Of a stretch of DNA of 64,000 nucleotides, positions 8,181 through 16,045 are shown one piece after another. The translations under genes and the position numbers were made by a program. Position 1 is the stretch's first letter; each line of letters starts with the position of its first letter. The DNA is from Allobranchiibius huperziae (GTDB lineage Bacteria > Actinomycetota > Actinomycetes > Actinomycetales > Dermatophilaceae): the NCBI RefSeq assembly GCF_013410455.1, contig NZ_JACCFW010000001.1:1752929-1816928 (forward strand), in the 5' to 3' direction. Below the pieces are notes generated by a model. That model saw only the letters and a program-made list of their open reading frames with translations. It searched no databases and was not told the origin of the DNA.

Positions 8181-9241
8181 CAGTCGGCGAGACCCTCGCC
8201 GTCGAGCACCTCGCGCATGAGCACCAGGGTGGCCAGCCGATCCTCGAGCGTGTCGCCGACCGGCGCGACGTTGATGGTCGTGACGCCCGCCTCGGCGTAC
8301 CGGTGCAGCCGCTGCGCGATGCGGTCGCGCGGCCCGATCAGCGAGGTCTGGTCGATGAAGTCCCGTGGGACGGCTGCGGCGGCCTCGCGGTGCTGGCGCT
8401 GCAGGTAGAGGTCCTGCACCGTGCCGGCCTCCTGCTCGAAGCCCATCCGCACGGCGAGCTTGTTGTAGAAGTTCTTGTCCCGCGAGCCCATCCCGCCGAT
8501 GTAGAGGGCGGCGTTCGCGCGCAGCCGGTCAGCCGCGACGTCCAGGTCGTCGTCGACGCTCACGCTCACGGAGGCGGCGACGTCGAAACCGGCCAGGTCG
8601 TCGTGACCGGCCTTCTGACGGCCGGCCAGGATCGCGGCGAGCTGCTCGCCGACGTACTCGGGGCTGACGAAGATGCCGAGCCAGCCGTCGGCGATCTCGC
8701 CGGTCAGCTGCAGGTTCTTGGGGCCGATCGATGCGAGGTAGATCGGCACGTTGGGGCGCTCAGGCAGCAGGAGCAGGCGCAGTGCCTTGCCCGGGCCGTC
8801 GGGCAGGGGCAGCTGGAAGTGCTTGCCCTCGTGCTCGACGTTCTTGCGGGCGAACGCCGCCCGGATGATCTCGACGTACTCCCTCGTGCGGCCCAGCGGA
8901 TCGTTGAAGCGCACGCCGTGCCAGCCCTCGCTGACCTGCGGACCGGACACGCCGAGCCCCAGGTGGAACTTCCCACCGGTGATCCGGTCGAGCGTGGCGG
9001 CGGTCATCGCGGTCATCGCGGGTGTCCGCGCCGGGATCTGCATGATGGCGCTGCCCCACCCCATCTGCGGGGTGTGCGCTGCGAGGTACCCCGCGAGGGA
9101 GGGGATGTCGGAGCCGTACGCCTCGGCGAGCCACGCCACGGCGTACCCCTGGCGATCCGCCTCGCGCGAGAGGGTCACCATGCTCTCCAGGTCGTCCGTG
9201 CCGGTCGTGCCCCAGTAGCCGAGGTTGAGCCCAAGTCGCAT
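8180..9241 (-). CDS. LLM-class F420-dependent oxidoreductase
   Basis: The 353-residue luciferase-like TIM barrel starts MRLGLNLGYWG, the form typical of F420-binding actinobacterial members. Other landmarks are GSAIMQIPARTP (MTAMTAATLDRI follows), KFHLGLGVSGPQVSEGWHG and the late GVTTINVAPVGD. Family members use reduced or oxidised F420 (or FMN) on small organic substrates. No substrate can be read. The start is ATG 9239-9241. The longer open frame upstream lies over the divergent aldo/keto reductase gene and is a shadow. First gene of the minus-strand run that leads into mshC. Confidence 0.88.
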   Translation of the reverse strand: MRLGLNLGYWGTTGTDDLESMVTLSREADRQGYAVAWLAEAYGSDIPSLAGYLAAHTPQMGWGSAIMQIPARTPAMTAMTAATLDRITGGKFHLGLGVSGPQVSEGWHGVRFNDPLGRTREYVEIIRAAFARKNVEHEGKHFQLPLPDGPGKALRLLLLPERPNVPIYLASIGPKNLQLTGEIADGWLGIFVSPEYVGEQLAAILAGRQKAGHDDLAGFDVAASVSVSVDDDLDVAADRLRANAALYIGGMGSRDKNFYNKLAVRMGFEQEAGTVQDLYLQRQHREAAAAVPRDFIDQTSLIGPRDRIAQRLHRYAEAGVTTINVAPVGDTLEDRLATLVLMREVLDGEGLAD

Positions 9242-9292
9242 GGACCAGACGCTAACGCACCGGCTTCGGGGCCTACGGTGTGCACCGTGCGC

Positions 9293-10228
9293 ATGCGAAC
9301 GGTGGGACGGTCCGGTCTGCGGGTGGGTGCCCTGGCGCTCGGCACGATGGGGTGGGGCAGTGAGGTCGACCAGGACACGGCGACCGAGCTGTTGGACGCT
9401 TTCCGCGACGCAGGCGGCACCCTGCTCGACACCGCGTACGGGTACGGCGACGGCGCCAGCGAGGAGATCCTGGGATCGCTGACCGCGTCCTGCCGCGAGG
9501 AGTTCGTGCTGGCCACGAAGGCCGGGATATCCCGCACCACCGGCACGCGCGTCGTCGACACCTCGCGCGGCACCCTGCTGGACCAGCTCGATGCCTCCCT
9601 GCGCCGGCTGCGCACCGACCACGTGGATCTGTGGATTGTGCACGCCTGGGGCGACAACGCTCCCATCGAGGAGACGGTCTCGGCGATGGCGTACGCCGTC
9701 TCGTCCGGGCGCGCCCGGTACGTCGGGATCTCCAACCACAACGGCTGGCAGCTGGCGCGGATGGCGACGCTGCTGCAGGCCGAGGGGGTGCCGGTCGTGG
9801 CCGATCAGATCGAGTACAGCCTGGTCGCCCGGACCGCCGACGCCGACGTGCTGCCGGCGGCCGAGCACCTGGGCACCGGGATCCTCGCCTGGGCGCCGCT
9901 GGGCGGCGGGGTGCTGACCGGCAAGTACCGACACGGGGTCCCGGCCGACTCACGCGCCGCGGGTGGGCGTCACGACAACTGGGCGCGTCGACGCGTGGAC
10001 ACCGGCTCGGGCACGATCGTGGACGCCGTCGCGACCGCCGCCGAGGGGCTGCGGATCAGTCCGGTGCAGGTGGCGCTGACGTGGCTGCGGGAGCGGCCGG
10101 GCATCGCCACGGCGATCGTGGGCGCGCGGACTCCGGGACAGCTGCGGATGGCCCTGGGCAGTGACGTGATCGACCTGCCCGATCAGGTCCGGGACGCACT
10201 CGACGAGGTGTCGCTGCACGCCGAATGA
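9293..10228 (+). CDS. Aldo/keto reductase
   Basis: The NADPH-dependent TIM-barrel oxidoreductase has 311 residues. The catalytic tetrad is visible as Asp and Tyr in LLDTAYGYG, Lys in LATKAGIS and His in LWIVHAWG. The YVGISNHNGWQL and GARTPGQLRMAL segments fit cofactor binding. It resembles the group that reduces aldehydes or sugar-derived ketones. The specific substrate is unknown. ATG 9293 is chosen. In-frame GTG codons at 9278 and 9287 are alternatives. It is divergent from the LLM oxidoreductase and shares a short promoter region of about 50 nt. Confidence 0.9.
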   Translation: MRTVGRSGLRVGALALGTMGWGSEVDQDTATELLDAFRDAGGTLLDTAYGYGDGASEEILGSLTASCREEFVLATKAGISRTTGTRVVDTSRGTLLDQLDASLRRLRTDHVDLWIVHAWGDNAPIEETVSAMAYAVSSGRARYVGISNHNGWQLARMATLLQAEGVPVVADQIEYSLVARTADADVLPAAEHLGTGILAWAPLGGGVLTGKYRHGVPADSRAAGGRHDNWARRRVDTGSGTIVDAVATAAEGLRISPVQVALTWLRERPGIATAIVGARTPGQLRMALGSDVIDLPDQVRDALDEVSLHAE

Positions 10229-10270
10229 CGGCGTGAGCGACTCGGCGGCGCACGCGCGGGCCGATATGCC

Positions 10271-10639
10271 TCAGCGACCTGGCGTGGCCGGGCCCGACTC
10301 GAACTCGACGTCCTCGTCGTCCAGGTCCTCGGCGGCGTCCTCGTCCGGATCGTCGAGCTCGGAATCCTCGAGATCGTCCGAGGCCTCGTCGTCATCGTCG
10401 TCCAGGTCGTCGTCGTCGAGGTCGTCCTCGTCCTCGTCGCCTTCGTAGACCTCCAGGGGCGTGACCTCGCCGAACGCATCCATCAACGACTCGTCGTACG
10501 CGTCGAAGGCGTCGGCGACCCGGCGGTACGCCTCGACGACCGCGGGATCGTTCTCGCCCCGCCGCGCGCGTGATGCGGCCAGGTGCTCCTCGAGCGCGTC
10601 GGTGAAGCGCTGCAGTGCAACTCGCGGATCGATGGGCAT
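10271..10639 (-). CDS. Small acidic protein with Asp/Glu-rich tail
   Basis: The 122-residue protein has a helical first half (MPIDPRVALQRFTDALEEHL, then VVEAYRRVADAFDAYDESLMDAFGEVTPLEVY). The last about 55 residues are an extremely acidic Asp/Glu tract. Actinobacterial proteins of this shape are often labelled primosomal or hypothetical, and I see no support for a primase role. The acidic tail could mimic DNA or bind basic proteins or metals, which is speculation. It is convergent with the aldo/keto reductase and divergent from the small DUF5703 gene, 39 nt away. Confidence 0.75.
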   Translation of the reverse strand: MPIDPRVALQRFTDALEEHLAASRARRGENDPAVVEAYRRVADAFDAYDESLMDAFGEVTPLEVYEGDEDEDDLDDDDLDDDDDEASDDLEDSELDDPDEDAAEDLDDEDVEFESGPATPGR

Positions 10640-10678
10640 GCCCCCGACCGTATCGGGTGTGTCGCACAATAGGCAGTC

Positions 10679-10864
10679 ATGATCGAGTACGAGTACCGCA
10701 TGCTGCGCTTCCCGCGGCACGCGAGCCGGGGTGACATCCGCCAGATCCTGGCGGATGAGGCCGAGTACGGCCACTGGGAGCTCGCGCGCGTCCGCCTCTA
10801 CATCGGCGGTCATCGCCGAGTGTGGCTGCGTCGCAAGATCATCCGCGTGCAGCGCACGGCCTGA
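10679..10864 (+). CDS. DUF5703 family small protein
   Basis: The 61-residue protein reads MIEYEYRMLRFPR, then D-I-R-Q-I-L-A-D-E-A-E-Y-G-H-W-E-L, and ends in a basic stretch with RVWLRRKIIRVQR. This length and pattern match the actinobacterial DUF5703 family, whose function is unknown. It is basic overall and compact, with no signal peptide or membrane segment. It is convergent with the M20 peptidase gene, whose stop is 24 nt away. The match is good but the role is open. Confidence 0.85.
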   Translation: MIEYEYRMLRFPRHASRGDIRQILADEAEYGHWELARVRLYIGGHRRVWLRRKIIRVQRTA

Positions 10865-10888
10865 CGACGTCCCGCGCGGCGCAGACCG

Positions 10889-12208
10889 TCAGCAGTCGGC
10901 GAGGAAGCCGCCCAGCACCCGCGTGCCGAACTTCAGCGCGTCTACCGGCACCCGCTCGTCGACCCCGTGGAACATCGACGAGAAGTCCAGGTCCGCGGGC
11001 AGCCGCAGCGGAGCGAATCCGTAGCCGGTGATGCCGAGGGTGGCCAACGCCTTGTTGTCGGTGCCACCGGAGAGGCAGTACGGCAGGATCGCGGCGCCAG
11101 GGTCCTCGGCGAGGAGCGCCTGCTTCATCTTCTCCACGAGCGGCGCGTCGTACGGCGCCTCCAGCGCGATGTCCTTGTGCACGACCTCGACCTCGACGTG
11201 CTCACCGGCCAGCTCGGAGATGATCGACATCATCTCCTCCTCGTGACCGGGCAGGAAGCGGCAGTCCAGCGACGCGCTCGCGCTCTGCGGGATGACGTTG
11301 TGCTTGTAGCCGGCGTTCAGCATCGTGAAGTTCGCGGTGTTGCGCAGCGTGGCGTTGACGAACGCCGACGCGCCGGCCAGGTCGGGCAGCAGATCGTCGA
11401 TCGAGTCGTCGTCGTAGGGCTTGCCGGTCAGGTCCGACAAGCCGTCGAACAGGTCGCGGACCGAGGCGATGAACTCTCGCGGCCACGGGTGCGCGTCGAT
11501 GCGCGCGATCGCGGCGGCGAGGTGCACCACGGCGTTGTCGTCGGCGACCAGGGATCCGTGCCCGGCGCGGCCGTGGGCGCGCAGCGTGAGCCAGGCGATG
11601 CCCTTCTCCGCCGTCTGCAGCAGATAGGCGCGCTGGTCGGCACCCTCCTTGTTGCGGACAGTGACGGAGTAGCCGCCCACCTCGCTGATCGCCTCGGTCA
11701 CGCCCTCGAAGAGGTCGGCGCGGTTCTGTACGAGCCATTGCGAGCCCTTGACGCCGCCGGCCTCCTCGTCGGCCAGGAACCCGATGACGAGGTCGCGTGC
11801 GGGCTTCTTGCCGGTGCGGGCCAGCTCGCGCACGCAGGCCAGGATCATTGCGTCCATGTCCTTCATGTCGACCGCGCCACGGCCCCATACGCAGTCGTCG
11901 CGGATCTCGGCGCCGAACGGATCGGCCGACCAGTCCTCGGCGTTCGCGGGGACGACATCGAGGTGGCCGTGCACGGCCAGGGCGCCCCTCTCGGAGTCCT
12001 CGCCCTCGATCCGGACCAGCACGCTCGCCCGGCCGGGCTCGCTCTCGACGAGCTCGGGCTCGAGGCCGACCTCCTCGAGGCGGCCCATGACGTACTCGGC
12101 GGCCTTGCGCTCCCCCGGGCCGCTGCCGTCGCCGTAGTTGCTGGTGTCGATGCCGATCAGGTCCTGGCAGAGCTGGACGACCTCGTCTTCGGGCTGCACG
12201 TCAGTCAT
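10889..12208 (-). CDS. M20/M25/M40-family metallopeptidase (dipeptidase/acylase-like)
   Basis: The 439-residue cytoplasmic hydrolase has a two-zinc site. The metal ligands are visible in LAVHGHLDVVPA (His and the Asp two residues later), WGRGAVDMKD (bridging Asp), FLADEEAGG (catalytic Glu and ligand Glu), ISEVGG and the late MFHGVDE (His). The GHGSLV region marks the dimerisation domain. Similar to mycobacterial Rv2141c, which also lies near the mshC block. It probably cleaves a dipeptide or N-acyl amino acid. Its ATG overlaps the stop of the DNA ligase gene by 4 nt (ATGA), so the two are translationally coupled. Confidence 0.9.
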   Translation of the reverse strand: MTDVQPEDEVVQLCQDLIGIDTSNYGDGSGPGERKAAEYVMGRLEEVGLEPELVESEPGRASVLVRIEGEDSERGALAVHGHLDVVPANAEDWSADPFGAEIRDDCVWGRGAVDMKDMDAMILACVRELARTGKKPARDLVIGFLADEEAGGVKGSQWLVQNRADLFEGVTEAISEVGGYSVTVRNKEGADQRAYLLQTAEKGIAWLTLRAHGRAGHGSLVADDNAVVHLAAAIARIDAHPWPREFIASVRDLFDGLSDLTGKPYDDDSIDDLLPDLAGASAFVNATLRNTANFTMLNAGYKHNVIPQSASASLDCRFLPGHEEEMMSIISELAGEHVEVEVVHKDIALEAPYDAPLVEKMKQALLAEDPGAAILPYCLSGGTDNKALATLGITGYGFAPLRLPADLDFSSMFHGVDERVPVDALKFGTRVLGGFLADC

Positions 12209-13755
12209 GACTCCCACTGTGCCACCTCGCGCACCAGCGCCACGGTGTCGGCCTCCTCGGCCCGCTTGTCGTCGCGATACCGCAGCACGCGGGCGAAACG
12301 CAGCGCCATCCCGCCTGGGTAGCGGGTCGAGCGCTGGACACCGTCGAAGGCGATCTCGACGACCTGTTCGGGTCGCACCGTCACGGTCAACCCGTCGTCC
12401 TCGGTGGCCAGCTCGGTGAAGCGCTCGGTCTGCCACGCCAGCATCTCGTCGGTCATCCCCTTGAACGTCTTGCCCAGCATCACGAACTCGCCCGACTCCG
12501 GATCGCGAGCGCCGAGGTGGATGTTGGACAGCAGGCCGGTGCGCCGTCCGCTGCCGCGCTCGACGGCCAGCACCACGAGATCGAGGGTGTGCCGGGGTTT
12601 GACCTTCACCCACCCCGCACCGCGACGCCCGGCGGCGTACGGCGCATCGAGCGACTTGACGACCACGCCTTCGTGGCCGGCCGACACCTTCTCCTGGAAG
12701 AACCGCTGCGCGACCTCCGGATCCGCGGTCTGCACCCGTGGGATCAGGTAGTCCTGCGGCACCAGCGTGGTCAGCCGCTCCCAACGCTCGCGCGCGGGTG
12801 CGTCGATCAGGTCGTCGCCGTCGATGTGCAGCACATCGAAGAACCACGGCGTCACGGGTGTCTCCACCCGCAGCTGCGCCGGGTCCTTGCGGCTCGCGGT
12901 GCGAGCGCCGGTCACCTGGAAGGGTTGCGGGACCCCGTCCTCGCGCAGTGCGATCACCTCACCGTCGAGCACCAGTTGCTCGCCGGGGAGGGCGAGCACC
13001 GCCTCGACGATCTCCGGGAGCCGGTCGGTGACCTCCTCCAGGCTGCGAGTGAAGAGGCGGACCTCCTCGTCCAGCTTGTGGGCCTGGATGCGGATGCCGT
13101 CGAGCTTGCACTCCACCCCCACGGCGTCGCCCGGAGTCGTGACCGCCTGCATCGCGTCGCCCACGGTGGTCGCCGACGCCGCCAGCATGGACCGCAGTGG
13201 ACGCCCTGGCACCAGACCGATCTCCGCGAGCGCCGGCGCACCCCCGCGGAGCGCTGCCGAGGCGACCGGCGCCGTGAAGCCGGCCAGCATGACCGCGCGT
13301 CGTACTGCCGGCGCCGGCACCTGCGCGGCCGACGCGATCGCCGCCAGCATGACGCCGTCCTGGGCGCCCTGGCGCAGCTCTCCGGTGATGAGGCCTTTGA
13401 GGAAGGTCTGCTCGGCGGCGGTGGCCGACGCGAGCAGGGTGCGTAGGATCTGCTCGCGAGCACCCGCCGAACCGGGTCCGCCGGCGTCCGCGAGCTGCTC
13501 CATGGCCTCGTCGGTCTGCGCGACGGTGAGGCCAGGCGTCGCGGACGGCGCCGGGGTCGCCGCGAGCGTGCGGTATCCCACGCCGACTCGGCGTTGCGGC
13601 AGCACACCCGAGAGGTACGCCGCGACGACCTCCACCTCGTCCGGCTCCACCTCAGCGGCGGCGGCCAGCACTTCGGCGACCAGCTGGGTCTTGGCGTTGC
13701 GCGAGCGCGTGGCCCCTACCTGTGCGGAGACGGCGACCAGATCTGCGAGCAGCAT
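12205..13755 (-). CDS. ATP-dependent DNA ligase
   Basis: The 516-residue protein seals nicks in duplex DNA using ATP. The adenylated lysine lies in motif I, ECKLDGIRIQ (Lys217). Further nucleotidyltransferase motifs are LVLDGEVIAL (III), HEGVVVKSLDAPYAAG (IV) and WVKVKPRH (V). The first about 190 residues form the alpha-helical DNA-binding domain of LigB-type actinobacterial ligases, and an OB-fold follows at about 430-516. It is an accessory ligase, since replication normally uses NAD-dependent LigA. No Ku or LigD genes are nearby, so it is not an NHEJ locus. It is co-transcribed with the M20 peptidase. Confidence 0.93.
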   Translation of the reverse strand: MLLADLVAVSAQVGATRSRNAKTQLVAEVLAAAAEVEPDEVEVVAAYLSGVLPQRRVGVGYRTLAATPAPSATPGLTVAQTDEAMEQLADAGGPGSAGAREQILRTLLASATAAEQTFLKGLITGELRQGAQDGVMLAAIASAAQVPAPAVRRAVMLAGFTAPVASAALRGGAPALAEIGLVPGRPLRSMLAASATTVGDAMQAVTTPGDAVGVECKLDGIRIQAHKLDEEVRLFTRSLEEVTDRLPEIVEAVLALPGEQLVLDGEVIALREDGVPQPFQVTGARTASRKDPAQLRVETPVTPWFFDVLHIDGDDLIDAPARERWERLTTLVPQDYLIPRVQTADPEVAQRFFQEKVSAGHEGVVVKSLDAPYAAGRRGAGWVKVKPRHTLDLVVLAVERGSGRRTGLLSNIHLGARDPESGEFVMLGKTFKGMTDEMLAWQTERFTELATEDDGLTVTVRPEQVVEIAFDGVQRSTRYPGGMALRFARVLRYRDDKRAEEADTVALVREVAQWES

Positions 13756-13790
13756 CCGCCCAGTGTGCTGCTGCCCTCCGACACCCGGCG

Positions 13791-14189
13791 TCAGGGGTTC
13801 GCGGCGTATCTCACCGGGTGGCCGGTGAGCCGGTCGACGACCACGCGCCCCCCGAGGGGAGCGCGGAGGTGGACGGTCGCGGAGGCGAGGAACCCTACCG
13901 CCGTTCTGGCGCAGCCGTTGCAGTTGAACTGCTCGTAGCTCATGGCGACGACGACCCGGCTCGACGATTCACTGACCACCGTGGCGGCGACGTCCCGGTC
14001 CCCCGAGGACAGAATCGCGGATCTCAGGCTGAGGGCGGCCGTATCCCCGGGCACTGGGCCGTAGGAGCGAACGGCGACATCGCGGCGGTCGTAGGTGACC
14101 CTCCCGTCGTCATGGAAGTACCAGATGCCGCCGCCGACCGCAGCTGCCACGGCCAAAAGGCCCGCGACCCACACCGATACCCGCTTCAT
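13791..14189 (-). CDS. Small membrane-anchored or secreted protein, unknown
   Basis: The 132-residue protein has one N-terminal hydrophobic helix (VWVAGLLAVAAAVGGGIWYF), so it is probably anchored with its bulk outside the cell. The outer domain contains YEQFNCNGCARTAVGF, a pair of Cys three residues apart. ATG 14189 has a GAGGA just upstream. I do not recognise a family. It lies after nothing obvious on this strand: the next gene downstream (leftward) is the DNA ligase, 36 nt away. Confidence 0.65.
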   Translation of the reverse strand: MKRVSVWVAGLLAVAAAVGGGIWYFHDDGRVTYDRRDVAVRSYGPVPGDTAALSLRSAILSSGDRDVAATVVSESSSRVVVAMSYEQFNCNGCARTAVGFLASATVHLRAPLGGRVVVDRLTGHPVRYAANP

Positions 14190-14308
14190 CAGTCCTCCCC
14201 TTCCCTCTGTATCCAGGACGCTGCGGGCGTCCGAGTGGTTGGAGGAGCATCCGGACGCGGCGGAGCACGCCTCCCCACAGGTGGGGGCTCGCGGTCTAGC
14301 GTCGATTC

Positions 14309-15505
14309 ATGAGTCCTCACACCGGTCACCGCCGTATCCCCCGTTCGCTACGCGCCGGCCTCACCGTCGCCGCGGTCGCGGGCACCGCCGCCGTCACGAT
14401 GGCATGTTCGGCGGTGTCCGGCAGCGCGAGCGGATCCGCCGAGGCGGCTGCGGCACCCGCCGTACAGACGGTCATGTCCGGCCTGGACCACCCGTGGGAC
14501 GTCTCGTTCTTCCGCAACGGCGACATGCTCACCACCCAGCGTCCGGGGGTGCTCACCATGCGCACCGCGTCCGGCAGCGTGCGCACGATCAAGGCTCCGC
14601 TGGGCGACCTCTTCGTGCAGAGCGAGGGCGGTCTGGAGGGCCTGGTCGTCGATCCGACGACCGTGCACCGGTACTTCTACACGTGCCAGACCTACGAGCG
14701 CGGCGGCAAGGCGGTCGACGCACGGGTCATCCGGTGGGCGATGTCCGACGACGGGAAGTCGGCCACGAGGGAGAAGACGATCCTGTCCGGGCTGCCGGTG
14801 ACGAGCGGCCGGCACAGCGGGTGCCGACTGCGGTTCGTGCCCGGCTACTGGCTCGCGGTCGGCACGGGCGATGCCGCCACCGGCACGAACCCGCAGAACC
14901 TCTACTCCCTCGGCGGCAAGACCCTGCGGGTCGGCGCCAACGGGCAGATCCCCACCAACACGCCGTTCCACTCCAAGGGCGGCAACGCGCGGTACGTGAC
15001 CAGCTACGGGCACCGCAACGTGCAGGGCCTCGCGATGCGCCCGGGCACCTCGCAGCTGTGGACCCAGGAGCAGGGCACCACCCGTGACGACGAGACGAAC
15101 ATCGCGTACAACGGCGGCAACTACGGGTACGACCCCGTGCCGGGCTACAACGAGTCAGTGCCGATGACCGACCTGAAGAAGTTCCCGCACGCCATCCGGG
15201 CCCAGTGGTCGTCGGGCTCGAGCACGGTCGCGACGTGCGGGATCACCTTCCTCCAGGGCTCCGCCTGGGGTCGCTGGAACGGCGCGCTGGCCGTCGCCGA
15301 GCTGAAGGGCGAGGGCGTGCGCATCCTCACCCTCGACAAGGCCGGCAAGGTTATCCGGCAAGAGCTGATGCCCGAGCTGAACAAGACCTTCGGGCGGCTG
15401 CGCACGGTCCAGACCGGGCCCGGCGGGGCGCTCTACGTCACCACCGACAACGGTGGGAAGGCCGACAAGGTGCTCCGGGTGACACCGCACGCGCCGAGCT
15501 CCTGA
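14309..15505 (+). CDS. PQQ-dependent sugar dehydrogenase-like lipoprotein
   Basis: The 398-residue protein starts with a signal peptide and lipobox (VTMACSA), so it is probably an exported lipoprotein. The remainder is the six-bladed soluble glucose dehydrogenase (GSDH) fold: LDHPWDVSFF, EGGLEGLVVDP, SYGHRNVQGLAM (likely catalytic His and PQQ-contacting residues), WTQEQGT and a C-terminal LRTVQTGPGGALYVTTDN. Such enzymes oxidise aldose sugars with PQQ as cofactor. No pqq synthesis genes are in the window, so cofactor loading is unproven. Possible electron delivery to the respiratory chain is inferred. Confidence 0.88.
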   Translation: MSPHTGHRRIPRSLRAGLTVAAVAGTAAVTMACSAVSGSASGSAEAAAAPAVQTVMSGLDHPWDVSFFRNGDMLTTQRPGVLTMRTASGSVRTIKAPLGDLFVQSEGGLEGLVVDPTTVHRYFYTCQTYERGGKAVDARVIRWAMSDDGKSATREKTILSGLPVTSGRHSGCRLRFVPGYWLAVGTGDAATGTNPQNLYSLGGKTLRVGANGQIPTNTPFHSKGGNARYVTSYGHRNVQGLAMRPGTSQLWTQEQGTTRDDETNIAYNGGNYGYDPVPGYNESVPMTDLKKFPHAIRAQWSSGSSTVATCGITFLQGSAWGRWNGALAVAELKGEGVRILTLDKAGKVIRQELMPELNKTFGRLRTVQTGPGGALYVTTDNGGKADKVLRVTPHAPSS

Positions 15506-15627
15506 CCGGACTCCCGTCAGACGTACGACGGTCGCCCGGCGGCTGCTGCCGATGCGGGTCACGGGCCTACAGCGTGCTAGCCTTTCGCGTCGTCGGCCCG
15601 CCTCCCAGGGTGGCCGTCGTACACCTC

Positions 15628-15716
15628 GTCCGGGTGGCGGAATAGGCAGACGCGCTAGCTTGAGGTGCTAGTCCTCGTATTAGAGGGTGGGGGTTCAAGT
15701 CCCCCCTCGGACACCA
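15628..15716 (+). tRNA. tRNA-Leu(GAG)
   Basis: The acceptor stem GTCCGGG pairs with CTCGGAC. The anticodon arm reads CTAGC-TTGAGGT-GCTAG with anticodon GAG in the 7-nt loop. A long class II variable arm follows, then the T-arm with GGTTCAAGTCC. CCA is encoded at 15714-15716. It decodes CTC/CTT leucine codons. A strong terminator lies 125 nt downstream, and the low-GC GH5 gene begins its 3' end 330 nt away. Confidence 0.95.
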
Positions 15717-15841
15717 CAGTTCGCTCGCGGTCCTATCAGGTCAGGGACCTCCGAGCGTGCCGAATGGGTTCCACAGCAAAGTCGGCACGACAAGGGCGCG
15801 CCCTCTCGGCGAAACTGGACCAGACCCACCTTTTTCAGGAC

Positions 15842-15878
15842 CCGGCATCCCTTCCACCGACGTGGGAAGGGATGCCGG
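15842..15878 (+). terminator. Rho-independent terminator after tRNA-Leu
   Basis: A perfect 14-bp stem (15842-15855 with 15865-15878, CCGGCATCCCTTCC / GGAAGGGATGCCGG) closes a 9-nt loop, and the stem can extend with a one-base bulge. The U-containing stretch TCCTTGTTGGTT follows on the plus strand. It lies in the 329-nt gap between the tRNA and the end of the GH5 gene. I see no gene in the rest of that gap. Confidence 0.8.
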
Positions 15879-16045
15879 TCCTTGTTGGTTCGGACTGGTT
15901 CGGTCTTGCACTCCGGCGATCCCGCCGGTGAGCCCTGGCGCGAAGCACCGTGCGCCAAACGTGCCGCGGTAGGCGGAATCGGAATCAACCGCGGCTCCAC
16001 GTCAGCTCTTCCTGAAGTTGAAGTCGACGAGCGAATGGGCGGACG

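Noticed and set aside
10233-10448. Ser-rich small plus-strand frame at the end of the acidic gene
   Set aside because: It is the complement of GAC/GAG-rich acidic codons, which reads as Ser-rich in other frames. The minus-strand frame has a sensible start and fold.
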